This document shows, one piece after another, positions 1-8,722 of a stretch of DNA of 64,000 bases (the stretch's first letter is position 1; each line of letters begins with the position of its first letter). A program made the translations under genes and the position numbers. A model generated the notes under the pieces. The model made no database searches, was not told the origin of the DNA, and worked only from the letters and a program-made list of their open reading frames with translations. The stretch comes from Crossaster papposus (Eukaryota > Echinodermata > Asteroidea > Velatida > Solasteridae), in NCBI GenBank assembly GCA_037893245.1, contig JBAIAA010000751.1, forward strand, positions 124,001-188,000, read 5' to 3'.

Positions 1-128
1 TGGTGGCCGGTTTGATCTCACGTTCAAATCGGCCACTTTTGCTCATAAATTTGAGCTTGATCTGGACCAGCTTCCTGGGTGTCGAGTTACATCCTTCGAC
101 ATGAAGCTGGTCTCAGTGAATTATGTAG

Positions 129-1526
129 ATGGATCTAGACGACAATGTCGTCAGATCCATCCTCTCTAAGTACGGCAGGGTCCATAAGGGCAGGTTTCTG
201 ACCTACCCTGAGGAGCCTGCCGTGTTTACTGGCACCCGGCAGTACTTAATGTCGGGTGTCAGGTCTATCCCTTATGTTATCCGCATCGGGAATCGCAATG
301 CCTGGGTTGGCCATTCTGGTCAGACCCGGACTTGCGTCCGATGCGGAAGCCCGGGCCACTCTGCAAGCAAATGTATCACCGTAAGGTGTTACAAATGCTT
401 GCAGTTGGGTCATCCCTCCGGGGAGTGCCCCAACAAGGTGATATGCACGTTCTGCGAGGACGAGGGGCACAGTTTTAAACTGTGCCCGAAGTCCTTCGCA
501 GAGAGGGTGCGACCCGCCAAACGGTGGGCAGATGTGGTGGTGCAGGGGAAATCTGCCCCTGCACAACATAAGGGGGAGGCTTCTCCGCTTCTTGAGGCGC
601 CCACACTTGTGAGCGCCGGGGAGGCGGTGAGCCCTTCCTCTTCCTCTAGCTCCGGGCCCGGTCCGTCGGGCTCGGAGACTGTAACGGTGTCCGATACCAA
701 TATGGTATTGGACTTCGAACTGCGTCGAGCACCGTGTATTCGGTGCTCGAAGGATGCCGGTCCTCTACGATCCGCGGAAGGGTGGCTTTGTTTCCACTGC
801 GACCGCTGGATCACGAGGACCGTTAAGTTCAGCTTTGTCGGTTGCGGCGGCTGCATGGGGGATGACGCTAAGGCTGTTGTCTCTTGTGACACCGTTGAGT
901 GTCAGGCCGCTGCGGTCGAGAGAGCTGTTCCTTTTGTCCCTGTATCAAGGAAGGGGAAGGCGAAGAAGAAGAAGAAGAGGTCGCGAGACCCTTCTTCTGA
1001 CTCAGATGCCCCCTTTTCCAAAATACAGGGAACTAATCTCTCGGACTCTCCGGAGTCTGAGATGGTATTAGACGAGCCGATTGGCTCGTCAAAAACCACT
1101 GCCGGCCCCCTAGGCGATACCGAGGGTGGCACCGGGGTGGAGGTAACCCCGGAGACCTCTAATGAGTCCCTCCGGAGTCCCTCTTTAGACCCAGTCCGTC
1201 AGGCCCAGGTCAAAATTGTCGATCTTAACTTCCCCGGTATTGGGAACCAGGCAAATGTCTGTTACCCTCCGGGTTGCGGGGCTGAGTTCTTTGACTGGAA
1301 GGTTTTTGTTGCACACCTGCAGAGGGTCCACAGCCGTAAGGTACGGATTTATTGCAATGTGTGTGAAGACAAGTTAGCGTCTCCGCAGATCTGGGCCGAC
1401 CATCTGGTCCGGGAACATACTCAGTATGTTCTGGATACGGATAGTGCCGGCCTTGATAAGTCGTTTGTCATCCGTACAAGTCGTTTATTCCCTCTTAAAC
1501 CTGTTGGACCTTCTTCTACTACGTAG
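129..1526 (+). CDS. LINE-type ORF1 (gag-like) with three zinc knuckles and C-terminal C2H2-like fingers
   Basis: A 465-residue open frame. Three zinc knuckles follow one another at about residues 67-120 (CVRCGSPGHSASKC, then CYKCLQLGHPSGEC, then CTFCEDEGHSFKLC), the usual nucleic-acid-binding block of retrotransposon ORF1 proteins. A low-complexity S/P/E linker follows, with a second cysteine cluster (CIRCSKDAG...CFHC) and a basic KKKKKR tract near 275-285. Near the end are C2H2-like fingers (CYPPGCG...HLQRVH and CNVCEDK...HLVREH). Bases 1-128 continue the same protein in another frame (GGRFDLTF onwards), so one indel near base 125-129 splits the gene and the true N-terminus lies outside the window or in the related piece at 2384. 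It probably coats the element RNA. No RT follows directly. The knuckles are certain; the LINE assignment is an inference from the layout. Confidence 0.7.
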   Translation: MDLDDNVVRSILSKYGRVHKGRFLTYPEEPAVFTGTRQYLMSGVRSIPYVIRIGNRNAWVGHSGQTRTCVRCGSPGHSASKCITVRCYKCLQLGHPSGECPNKVICTFCEDEGHSFKLCPKSFAERVRPAKRWADVVVQGKSAPAQHKGEASPLLEAPTLVSAGEAVSPSSSSSSGPGPSGSETVTVSDTNMVLDFELRRAPCIRCSKDAGPLRSAEGWLCFHCDRWITRTVKFSFVGCGGCMGDDAKAVVSCDTVECQAAAVERAVPFVPVSRKGKAKKKKKRSRDPSSDSDAPFSKIQGTNLSDSPESEMVLDEPIGSSKTTAGPLGDTEGGTGVEVTPETSNESLRSPSLDPVRQAQVKIVDLNFPGIGNQANVCYPPGCGAEFFDWKVFVAHLQRVHSRKVRIYCNVCEDKLASPQIWADHLVREHTQYVLDTDSAGLDKSFVIRTSRLFPLKPVGPSSTT

Positions 1527-2383
1527 AGTCTTAGACTCCGTTAGAATGTTGTTTTGTTTGCTATTTCAGACCCTTTAGGTCATGGGTATAGTGTTGTATT
1601 GTAGTTGTTTGTATGTATTTTGTATGTATACGTTCCATGGCAGAGAGTTAGGGTCGTACCCTACCATGGTAATGCGTGGGTAGCGTGGCTACACTCTCTG
1701 TTTGTACCGTCCTGTTTTAGTGTTTTGTGAGTTTTAATATTTAAGTAAAGGACAGGGAGGCTCGTAGCCTCACGAACCTAGGTGTAGTGTGACTACCCTG
1801 TCTTTGGAGTCTTCTTAAAGAAGACTCTAAAACCCTAAAAAATAAGTTTAGTCGTTCTAAACTGCTATATTTTTTATACCAGTTTATTCCCTTTGGTTTA
1901 TAGACCAGGTAGGTCTTATTTTCGCCGAATTTTATATTATTTTCGGTGGTTGTTTTGGAGGTTTTTGGTTGCTGGCTGTATACGCAGTGCTGTATCAGCC
2001 AGCGCCAACCGTTTACGTACAGCCTTTGTTCTCCCCGTGTAAGCACACGGGCCCATAGGTTTGTACACGTTCTTTTGTCCTTCCCGTACAGTGTACGGCT
2101 TTTCTTTTGTTGTTCAGTTACCCGTGGCGCTTACGTAACACCAGTTGTGTGTGTAGCGCTACGGGTTTTTTCTATATATATGTGCGTGTGGTCGCAACAA
2201 GCCTTGCCTTCACGCCATTTTGTGTTGTATGTGGTGCGCGTGTATTTTTTGTAATATACATAGCGCGTCTGCATACTTTACTTTCTTGTTTTGCTGGACT
2301 AGGCAGTTGCTAGTCCAGCCTTTTTTAATACCCAGGAGGTTTTTCCTTTCTTGGTATTTTTTTTTTGTTGGTTTATTTCCAGT
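1527..2383. other. Non-coding stretch between two LINE ORF1 pieces
   Basis: No convincing coding frame. It is T-rich and has a TATA-like run (tctatatatatgtg) near 2171-2184. Because the ORF1 start of the same family lies just downstream at 2384, this stretch is plausibly the 5' UTR or promoter region of that copy, or the inter-element part of a head-to-tail arrangement. Confidence 0.3.
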
Positions 2384-2560
2384 ATGCCTGGAAATAATAC
2401 CTCTCGTGATAGGCGTCCCCGCGCTTTCGAACTCAGTTTCGATGGCAAGGAGACGCCTAGCGATGTATTTAAGGTGCTCCGGGGGATTGGGATCGTCCCA
2501 TCCACACACCTGGAGGCCTTACAACCCCTTTCTGGTGGCCGGTTTGATCTCACGTTTGAC
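2384..2560 (+). pseudogene. N-terminal fragment of the same LINE ORF1 family
   Basis: The frame starts at ATG 2384 (MPGNNTSRDRRPRAF) and runs to GGRFDLTF. The last 23 bases before the break (2534-2556) match bases 1-23 of the window, so this is the N-terminus of the protein whose middle and end lie at 1-1526. After about 2557 the similarity stops and the frame runs into unrelated sequence. LINE copies are normally cut at the 5' end, so a copy cut at its 3' side is odd and suggests rearrangement or a join to another gene. No function is left in this fragment. Confidence 0.5.
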
Positions 2561-2824
2561 CTGTTCATCACCCTCCTCTTTGTTCTGATTCTAAGACCAT
2601 CTCCGGTGTCCTTGAAAATACGGGTGCTTTCTGGGTGAGTATAACTTGGACGCAGCACATTTTAATTCATTTATAAGTATTTTCTTCAACTTTTATATTT
2701 GTAAACATGCGGGGTATCGTCCTTAATACTACTTAACACGCCATCGTTAATTTTGATATTATGAGTGTTTGTCATAAACAGGTATGATATGTATTTATGT
2801 AATTTTCTTGTGTGTACTTAACAG

Positions 2825-2911
2825 GATGGAGGATTTGTTTACAATCCTATTGATTTCCCCCCTCTGAAACCACTTGATCAGGCTCCTGCATCATCAAATG
2901 GAGTAGATGAG
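2825..2911 (+). CDS. Possible small internal exon
   Basis: An 87-bp open block (29 codons, DGGFVYNPIDFPPLKPL...) lies between a good acceptor (tacttaacag) and a good donor (gtatgt). It is phase 0 at both ends. The upstream block ending ISGVLENTGAFW at about 2635 also stops at a GTGAGT donor and could be the preceding exon. I do not recognise the protein. Splice-site matches of this quality occur by chance, so this is a candidate only. Confidence 0.25.
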
Positions 2912-2932
2912 GTATGTACAAATTTAATTTAA

Positions 2933-3313
2933 AGGTAGGATACACCATTGGTAATTGCTTGAATTGTCATGAATCGGTGGATTTGGGGGGTTGTATTTTA
3001 TAGTTAATATCGTTTAACTGACCTATCCAAAGTTTTAGGATAATGGATGGCGAGAAAAGCAAAAAAACAGCGTTTGTTTTCAACAGGCGACGAGCAGTTA
3101 TTCTTATGTTATTTGTGTGTTTTTCGCGATTGCCATCCGGCGATCGCAAATTTTTCTTTATAAAATTATATTTTTCTGAATAATTACAGGATATCTAGCG
3201 CAATCATTTTGCTGGCTGCCTAGAATCATTATTTACTTTTAGATGAGTAAAATGTTTCTTAATAATTCGGTAGTATTTTTTATTTTTTTATCTGCAAATG
3301 GTGTATCCTACCT
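2933..3313. mobile_element. 381-bp TTAA-type MITE
   Basis: Terminal inverted repeats AGGTAGGATACACCA (2933 onwards) and TGGTGTATCCTACCT (ending 3313) are flanked on both sides by TTAA (2929-2932 and 3314-3317). A TTAA duplication is the signature of piggyBac-type insertion. The element has no coding capacity and must depend on a transposase made elsewhere. Confidence 0.8.
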
Positions 3314-3691
3314 TTAACTATATTTCTTTCTTACTACCTTACCGATAACTACCGGGTAAACCATTTTCAATTTAAGACTTGCCCAACATCATGCATGAAG
3401 TCATGACCTGTTTTAGTATACATTGTCATTTTGAACTCCCGGGGAAACAAAAAATTGTATACGGGTCTGGACTTGTCCGCAATTCTGGTTGACGTCACAT
3501 TGTGGTTTTTGTTAAGGTTATTACAGCACACAATATAAAACACAGAAATGTTCACAAATTCGTCGTGCTGACATGTACTAGAGATAAGACTCTCCCATCG
3601 TTGTACCATTTCACTGTAACTACCCTGATTCCTTAAAAATTAGTTCTCAATTTTATTTAGCATTTTATCGTTGTATTAGAAACTTCTGGAG

Positions 3692-4359
3692 ATGCCCTTC
3701 AAGAAGCGGAAGAAAACGCCCGTCCTTCTTGAATGTTTAATCTGCTCGAAAACATTCTCCTGCAGAGATGCCCTACGCCGACATAAGGCCGTCCGGTCCA
3801 CACAGGCAAGAAGAGTGTGTGCTGCCCCAAGTGCGGTGCTATATTCCGGCGTGCAGGAAATATAAAACGCCATCTCCGCACACAACACTAGAGCCCCTCA
3901 AATAAACCGACCAGCAGCACCAACCAGTCGACTTCACCCACCACCCCGCCGCAGGACCAGCCCGGTTGTAGCCACTGGTCATCACCATCAATACCCCCTA
4001 CTCTACCCACTGCCAGCGCTACCAACCAGCCGACTGCACCCGTCTCATTTTCCACCACGCCGCAGGACCAGCCCGGCTGTATCAACTCGCCGTCACCATC
4101 AGCACCCCCTACTCTACCGGCTGCCAGCGCCAACCAACCAACATCACCAGCACCCGCAGCCCACATGGCTCAACCCGCTGCCAGTACAACCAATGATCCG
4201 CGTAAATGTCCTGAATGTGGAAGGACATTTACTCGCGTGGATTCCATGAATCGTCACTTTACCAAATTTCATGACAGGCAGGCGGAATCTCCAGCATCAC
4301 CCCAGCCTGGTGACGAACTGTTGCAAGAAGATCCTTTGCTATTTCCAGGGGAACGGTGA
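3692..4359 (+). pseudogene. C2H2 zinc-finger protein of a virus-like element, broken
   Basis: The gene starts at ATG 3692 with a basic leader (MPFKKRKKTP), then finger 1 (CLICSKTFSCRDALRRHK) and finger 2 (CPKCGAIFRRAGNIKRH...H). A one-base shift near 3795 separates the two fingers. A TAG at 3889 follows finger 2, but the same frame continues beyond it through a Pro/Ser/Thr-rich linker that contains an imperfect duplication of about 111 bp (starts near 3947 and 4058). It ends with finger 3 (CPECGRTFTRVDSMNRHFTKFH) at 4201-4269. This is likely a DNA-binding regulator of the element whose other pieces follow downstream. The fingers are plain in the sequence; assignment to a polinton-like element rests on the neighbours. 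Confidence 0.6.
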
Positions 4360-5160
4360 CGACGTACTCTCCCGCATCATTCGGGACAACTGGGACAGTA
4401 TCAGAACTTATCAGCTCACAGAACAACCCGTCGAAGATGTGTTCAACATCCGGATCGCCCGATCAACAAAAGACTACAAAAACATTGTTATTACTCACCA
4501 AACCGACCAATGGGGAGTTAATCAACATCTCATTTGGAGGAGTTATCCGACATGTTGAGACAGGAGAACTGCGATACTTTGACCCCGACACCGGCAGTTA
4601 TTTTCCCGCTTCAGTGACTTTTGATTCCCAGCAAGTTGCGGAACAGTTAATCTATCAGTTTGAGGATTGGTACATTTCAGAATTTGTCGGAGAATACCTG
4701 CCAGACTGGAACGTGGTTTCTCTCAGTCTTACCGACACCAACGTTAGATTGTTTGTCCGTCAGCCCGCGGACCTCCTAGAAGAAGATATTCCGGAGGCGG
4801 TGAGAGATGGTGAAGATGAAACGTCTCGTGTATACAGAGAAAATTGGGCGGCCATAAGGACGCATCACCTTGTCGGTCAGGTGGTTCGGGACATATATAT
4901 AACGTGCGTATGGACCAACCTTTTTGTTCCCTGGCAAGAATCATGAATAGTGTGTTAAAAAAACTCACATGCCGGGGGAAAATTAATATTTCCTTTGGAT
5001 TGATCCTCCGCCATACGGAAACTGGAGAATTGAGGTATTTCCATCCTTCGTACAACAACGCAAAATTTTTCTACACCGCAGTCACCATCGGCTCCCGGGA
5101 CGACATGGACAATTTAATCTCACAGTTAGAAGAAATGAACATTTTTGAATATTTAAGGTA
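4340..5160 (+). pseudogene. Two tandem copies of an INISFG-type domain, frameshifted
   Basis: Two copies of one domain lie in tandem. Copy 1 has RDNWDSIRTYQL, then INISFGGVIRHVETGELRYF (near 4517-4576). Copy 2 has RENWAAIRTHHL (near 4840), then INISFGLILRHTETGELRYF (near 4982-5041). Both are followed by an acidic stretch (QLIYQFEDW, NLISQLEEM). Reading them through needs a frame change in each copy (near 4450 and 4900). I recall similar finger-plus-INISFG proteins in virus-like elements of aquatic invertebrates, but I cannot name a domain or a function. The gene is probably dead. Confidence 0.45.
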
Positions 5161-5450
5161 GCACCAGCGACTAACCGTGGGGCAACGATGGAGGCGCTTG
5201 AGAGACCAACCCGACATCTGGTGGAAACTTTTCAGCGGGCTACTGGAAAGCAAGTCTCCAAAGAAGTCACGCTGGAGGACTTGACAATAGCAGAGCAAGT
5301 TTTCTAGGTCACTATTCAAGTGTACAGCATGACACGGCACGACGACGGTGGTGATGGATTGCCGTGAACAAAAGTCCAGCTCATCCGTTGTTCTCCCCGG
5401 CGATTCCCAACCACCCTCAATCTCTTCGAGGACCATTTTTTTTATATTTC

Positions 5451-5543
5451 AGACTTGAAGAAATATAGTCAGAACTACGAGTGCACAAAATGCAGAATGG
5501 TATTCAACAGATCCTTCAACCTCCAACGCCACGAACCAACGTG
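5451..5543 (+). pseudogene. C-terminal C2H2 finger block
   Basis: After an AG acceptor (tatatttcag) the frame reads LKKYSQNYECTKCRMVFNR and then SFNLQRHEPT before a TGA stop. The C-x2-C spacing and the hydrophobic finger core are typical, but only one clear histidine is present, so the finger is incomplete. It probably formed the end of the zinc-finger protein upstream. Between 5161 and 5450 I see no clear frame. Confidence 0.35.
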
Positions 5544-5685
5544 AAATCTAAGGGGTCATACTAAAGGCAATATAAAGCAAAACAAAAACAACAGTTAGCA
5601 AATGAAGTAAATGTAACATGGGATTTTCTTCTCCAGGAAGGATTTCTTTCTAAACCTATAGTTCTTTAGTGACAAGTACGGAAAC

Positions 5686-5844
5686 ATGTCTAGTGCTGGT
5701 TCAAAAGCAAAAGAAGACATGCCGTATCAACACGGGCACAGTAACAACGATTGCGACTCGGATGATGATGGTGATCCGTCGGCAGACTTTGAGGAAGATT
5801 CTGAAGAAGGTCAGATGGGCGACGACGAACTACCGGACGTGTAA
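5686..5844 (+). CDS. Small acidic ORF (52 aa)
   Basis: An ATG-initiated frame rich in Asp, Glu and Ser (NNDCDSDDDGDPSADFEEDSEE in part) ends at TAA 5842. No domain is visible. It lies among the virus-like remnants and may be the acidic tail or leader of one of their proteins. It could also be chance. Confidence 0.25.
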   Translation: MSSAGSKAKEDMPYQHGHSNNDCDSDDDGDPSADFEEDSEEGQMGDDELPDV

Positions 5845-6399
5845 AATCAGCCGCAGAGGAAGAGGATTCAAGTGGAGAGACAAGATTATTACAATATTGT
5901 AGAAGTCAATAAGAAATTTGTAAAGAAATATCAGGTCACGACGTTTGATTATAGAGTTTAGTTCAGGGACTTGGAAGATTTATCATCACGGGGATTTTTA
6001 CCTCGCCTGGGTTATATTTTCGAGAGCATTTTAGAAGGGTAAACGAATGGTCTCCCCGGCGAAGACAGAGTAAGGTTGGTGTTTTAGTCCAGTTATTTGA
6101 ATTATCAAATCGCTCTTCCATTTTTACAAGTAGATGAATTAACGGTAGATAGATTGTAACGAAGAAACATTACAAAAAAAGACGGCCTTGGTTGTGCGGA
6201 GACAATTAACATCCAGGATGGATAATAGGAGTCTTTATGATTTCCTACACTGCAGTCCAATCTCTCGACATACCCACGCGACTGAAGAAGTATATTCAGT
6301 TTTTGTAACCAAGATTTTAAAACTTGAGTGCCTGCACGAGCTAGTTTATTTAGATTAGTCAATGACTCACGCCCCGTTTCAAGCAAGCAAGTTTCCCAC

Positions 6400-6552
6400 A
6401 CGTCCCTTTACTCAGTTCTGATTGGTCGATGAGTATTATGAGGTCACGCCCTATTACCGAACACGTACGGACAAGTTTCTCATACGTTCCTTTACTCCGT
6501 TCTGATTGGTCGATAACTTTGTGGGAAGTGCTATTCTTGGCGTGTATATAAG
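6400..6552 (+). promoter_or_regulatory. Promoter with two CCAAT-type modules and a TATA box
   Basis: Two direct copies of a module containing TTCTGATTGGTCGAT lie 82-83 bp apart (near 6416 and 6499). ATTGG is an inverted CCAAT box (NF-Y type). A TATA box (gtatataag) follows at about 6543-6551. This places a transcription start near 6575, just before the WW-like ORF at 6572. Confidence 0.5.
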
Positions 6553-6571
6553 TTGGATTTCTGAAGGTTGA

Positions 6572-6874
6572 TTGATTACTTACGCTCAAAACCAAGATAT
6601 TAAAGCAAGAGCTAATTATCCCGTATACGTCCATACAACGGCTGCTCTTCCGAAGGTTTCCACCGACCCAACCCAGAGTTACAGCCCGGCACCAAATCCA
6701 CCATCGGCGGATGAAGGAGATGAAACCGAAAACACCCGTAATATTTCTCACGACATGTTCATTGCCGGTTGGCGTGAAGCCACGAATGGGAACGGCAGGT
6801 TGTACTATTTCAATATGTACACACGACACAGCGTGTGGAACCTGCAAGGTGTCACTCCCCAGCTAGCAGCGTGA
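6572..6874 (+). CDS. Small protein with a WW-like domain
   Basis: An open frame of about 100 residues with no early ATG, so the start may be spliced or lost. Its C-terminal half reads GWREATNGNGRLYYFNMYT followed by RHSVWNLQG. The two tryptophans about 24 residues apart with a YYFN core match the WW fold, though the usual final proline is missing. WW domains bind proline-rich peptides. The stretch before it is Pro/Ser-rich. It sits directly behind a TATA promoter and directly before the PC4-like ORF, so both probably belonged to one virus-like transcription unit. No other function can be read. Confidence 0.45.
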   Translation: MITYAQNQDIKARANYPVYVHTTAALPKVSTDPTQSYSPAPNPPSADEGDETENTRNISHDMFIAGWREATNGNGRLYYFNMYTRHSVWNLQGVTPQLAA

Positions 6875-6884
6875 GCAGAAGATT

Positions 6885-7280
6885 TTGCCCGACAAGCCCA
6901 AGTCCGACGTGTTGCTCGCTGCCATGGAAGAGCTGCGTACTGCTAAGGACGGCGCATCAGTAACACTAGCCGTGTCCATGAAGCACCTGAAGGGGAAAAT
7001 TCCTAGCAGAAAGCGCAGATTTGAGCCCGATCCTGACCAGGAGGAGAACGAGAAAAATGCTGTCAAGTTTCCCATCGGAGGTGAGCGTTTCGTTACCGTG
7101 AAGCCTTTAAAGGCCCGTCCTTACGTCAATATCAGAGAATACTGCTGGAACGAATTCCACAGTAAGAAGATGCTGGCAGGGAATAAGGGTCTGAACCTCC
7201 CTGCAGAACATTGGCTCGAGTTGATGAGTCACGCCACCGACATTGGCGCACATACCCGAGATAATTTATACGGTTTGTAA
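6885..7280 (+). CDS. PC4-like (p15) single-stranded-DNA-binding protein
   Basis: A 131-residue frame. The block from about residue 67 reads FPIGGERFVTVKPLKARPYV, then NIREYCWNEF and GNKGLNLPAEHWLEL. This is the pattern of the PC4/Sub1 domain: a beta sheet with the RFVTV strand, the IREY strand, a KGI/KGL-L turn and a final helix. PC4 proteins bind melted DNA in transcription and replication, and DNA viruses and large DNA transposons also carry them. The upstream part has a basic SRKRR tract. It follows the WW-like ORF by 10 bp in another frame and precedes a polB fragment. Confidence 0.55.
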   Translation: MPDKPKSDVLLAAMEELRTAKDGASVTLAVSMKHLKGKIPSRKRRFEPDPDQEENEKNAVKFPIGGERFVTVKPLKARPYVNIREYCWNEFHSKKMLAGNKGLNLPAEHWLELMSHATDIGAHTRDNLYGL

Positions 7281-7294
7281 GATACAAGACACCA

Positions 7295-7516
7295 ATGCTG
7301 CCAAAGTATAACCGCAAAGGTATCAAATCCAATAATTTGTTGCCAATGGCCCTTAGTAAGTTACCTTACGCATACGGTCAGAAGAAATTACATAAATTTG
7401 TTTTCCCCTTATTTCTGGAACACAAAACAGGCCCCTTTCCGGATGTCAAATACTACGATCCGGATGGTATGAGTTCCGAAAAGAGGGGAATTCAACAGTT
7501 GGTACGAGAAAGATAA
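7295..7516 (+). pseudogene. Protein-primed DNA polymerase B fragment (polinton/adintovirus type)
   Basis: The 73-residue frame contains KLPYAYGQKKLHKFVFP and GPFPDVKYYDPDGMSSEKR. The combination of LPYAYG, a K-x-FP step, GPFPD and YYDPDGM is characteristic of family B polymerases of polintons and related viruses, in the region between the exonuclease and polymerase domains. Nothing of the catalytic YxDTD region follows, and a stop ends the frame at 7516, so only a small piece is left. This is an old relic of a virus-like element with no replicative capacity. Confidence 0.5.
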
Positions 7517-7950
7517 GGGGAAACTTTTCTTCCCTTTGTACCAAATGTCTTGCACTCACCACCACTCAAACAACTTCGGTAGTTGGGAAAGTGAATAAAA
7601 CTAAGTATGTGATACACAAAATCAAAAGGAAAAACGTGCAAGTGGAATATTGGAAAAAGAAGCAACAAAATGGTGTAAAATTGCAACCAGACTGCAAAAT
7701 GTAAAAGGAAAGCTGCAAAGGGTAAAATGTCAGAAGGCAAACATCAATTGTAGATCCAAAAGCTAAAACGTGCAGGTGTACCAGAGGTGGACACAAGCCT
7801 TATCAATCGATCGGACACTAAAAACCACCATTTACACCCTCAAGGAACAACAAAACGACATCAGCTAGCTGGAAAACAAACTCTGTACTACAGAAGGAAT
7901 AGTAGAAAGTGCACACATTGTTACAAAGTGAAAAGAAAAATCAGCCAATT

Positions 7951-7971
7951 AGGGTTAGGGTTAGGGGGTTA
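7951..7971 (+). repeat. Short interstitial telomere-like repeat
   Basis: Three copies of TTAGGG in a row (the last with extra G) stand inside the window. TTAGGG is the animal telomere repeat. Such short runs often mark repaired breaks or transposon ends. Nearby (8000-8120) the motif tgacctttggggt recurs several times. Confidence 0.6.
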
Positions 7972-8450
7972 AAGAGCCTAGTGGTAGACGCCGTTAGGGT
8001 CGCAATCTGACCTCAGATGACCTTTGGGGTTGACCTTTGGGGTCAAGGTAGAGTAAACCCCCCTCTAACTTATATTAATAGATAGGGGTCAGAGGTCATT
8101 CAGGTGACCCGTGGGTGACCTTTGAATGACCCCCACTGTTTTTAAAAAAAAATTAAAAGGGGGAGCGAGCGGCATAACGTCATAACTCGAGAACCAAAGG
8201 TCAGGGGTCATTCTAGAGGTCAGTGACGGTCAAAAGAGTGTCCACATAGACTTGTGTACTAACTCCGCCCACCGTTTTTACCCCCCCAAAAAAACAATGA
8301 AACACACAACTGTAAGACAAAATTGAAACGTCTGAAACGTACGCAGAACATACAACCTAAGCGGACTTTTGGTAATCGAAATACTTGGTACTTTTCCAAA
8401 AATGTTTGTGCACAAACCTATGGGAAACCTTCCGGACACCCAAATCAATG

Positions 8451-8622
8451 AAAAACATAAGTAATTCCGAAAAACAAAGAAAAACATAAGAAATTCCGAA
8501 AAACAAAGAAAAACATAAGAAATTCCGAAAAACAAAGAAAAACATAAGAAATTCCGAAAAACAAAGAAAAACATAAGAAATTCCGAAAAACAAAGAAAAA
8601 CATAAGAAATTCCGAAAAACAA
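8451..8622. repeat. 29-bp tandem repeat, about six copies
   Basis: The unit pairs aaaaacataagaaattccg with aaaaacaaag and repeats exactly every 29 bp, with only the first copy diverged. The array produces long spurious minus-strand frames made of CFSEFLMFFFVFRN-type repeats. It ends about 25 bp before the TATA box of the gene at 8723. Confidence 0.85.
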
Positions 8623-8645
8623 GTACATGCGGTCAGCGGCAGGAT

Positions 8646-8657
8646 ATCTATAAATAG
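8646..8657 (+). promoter_or_regulatory. TATA box upstream of the GC-rich gene
   Basis: The sequence tctataaatag lies 65-75 bp before the first ATG (8723) and about 160 bp before the likely start ATG at 8813. Confidence 0.4.
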
Positions 8658-8722
8658 CATATTGTGTGCACACACAATAGGCCTTGCGCGCGGAGTGCAC
8701 AAACTAGTCACTTTCCCACGCT

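Noticed and set aside
8451-8622. CRISPR-like array
   Set aside because: Units are contiguous with no unique spacers, and the context is eukaryotic. The same holds for the 21-bp, 42-bp and 230-bp arrays.
8278-8711. Three overlapping minus-strand frames rich in Phe (membrane-like)
   Set aside because: They arise from the 29-bp tandem repeat read in three frames.
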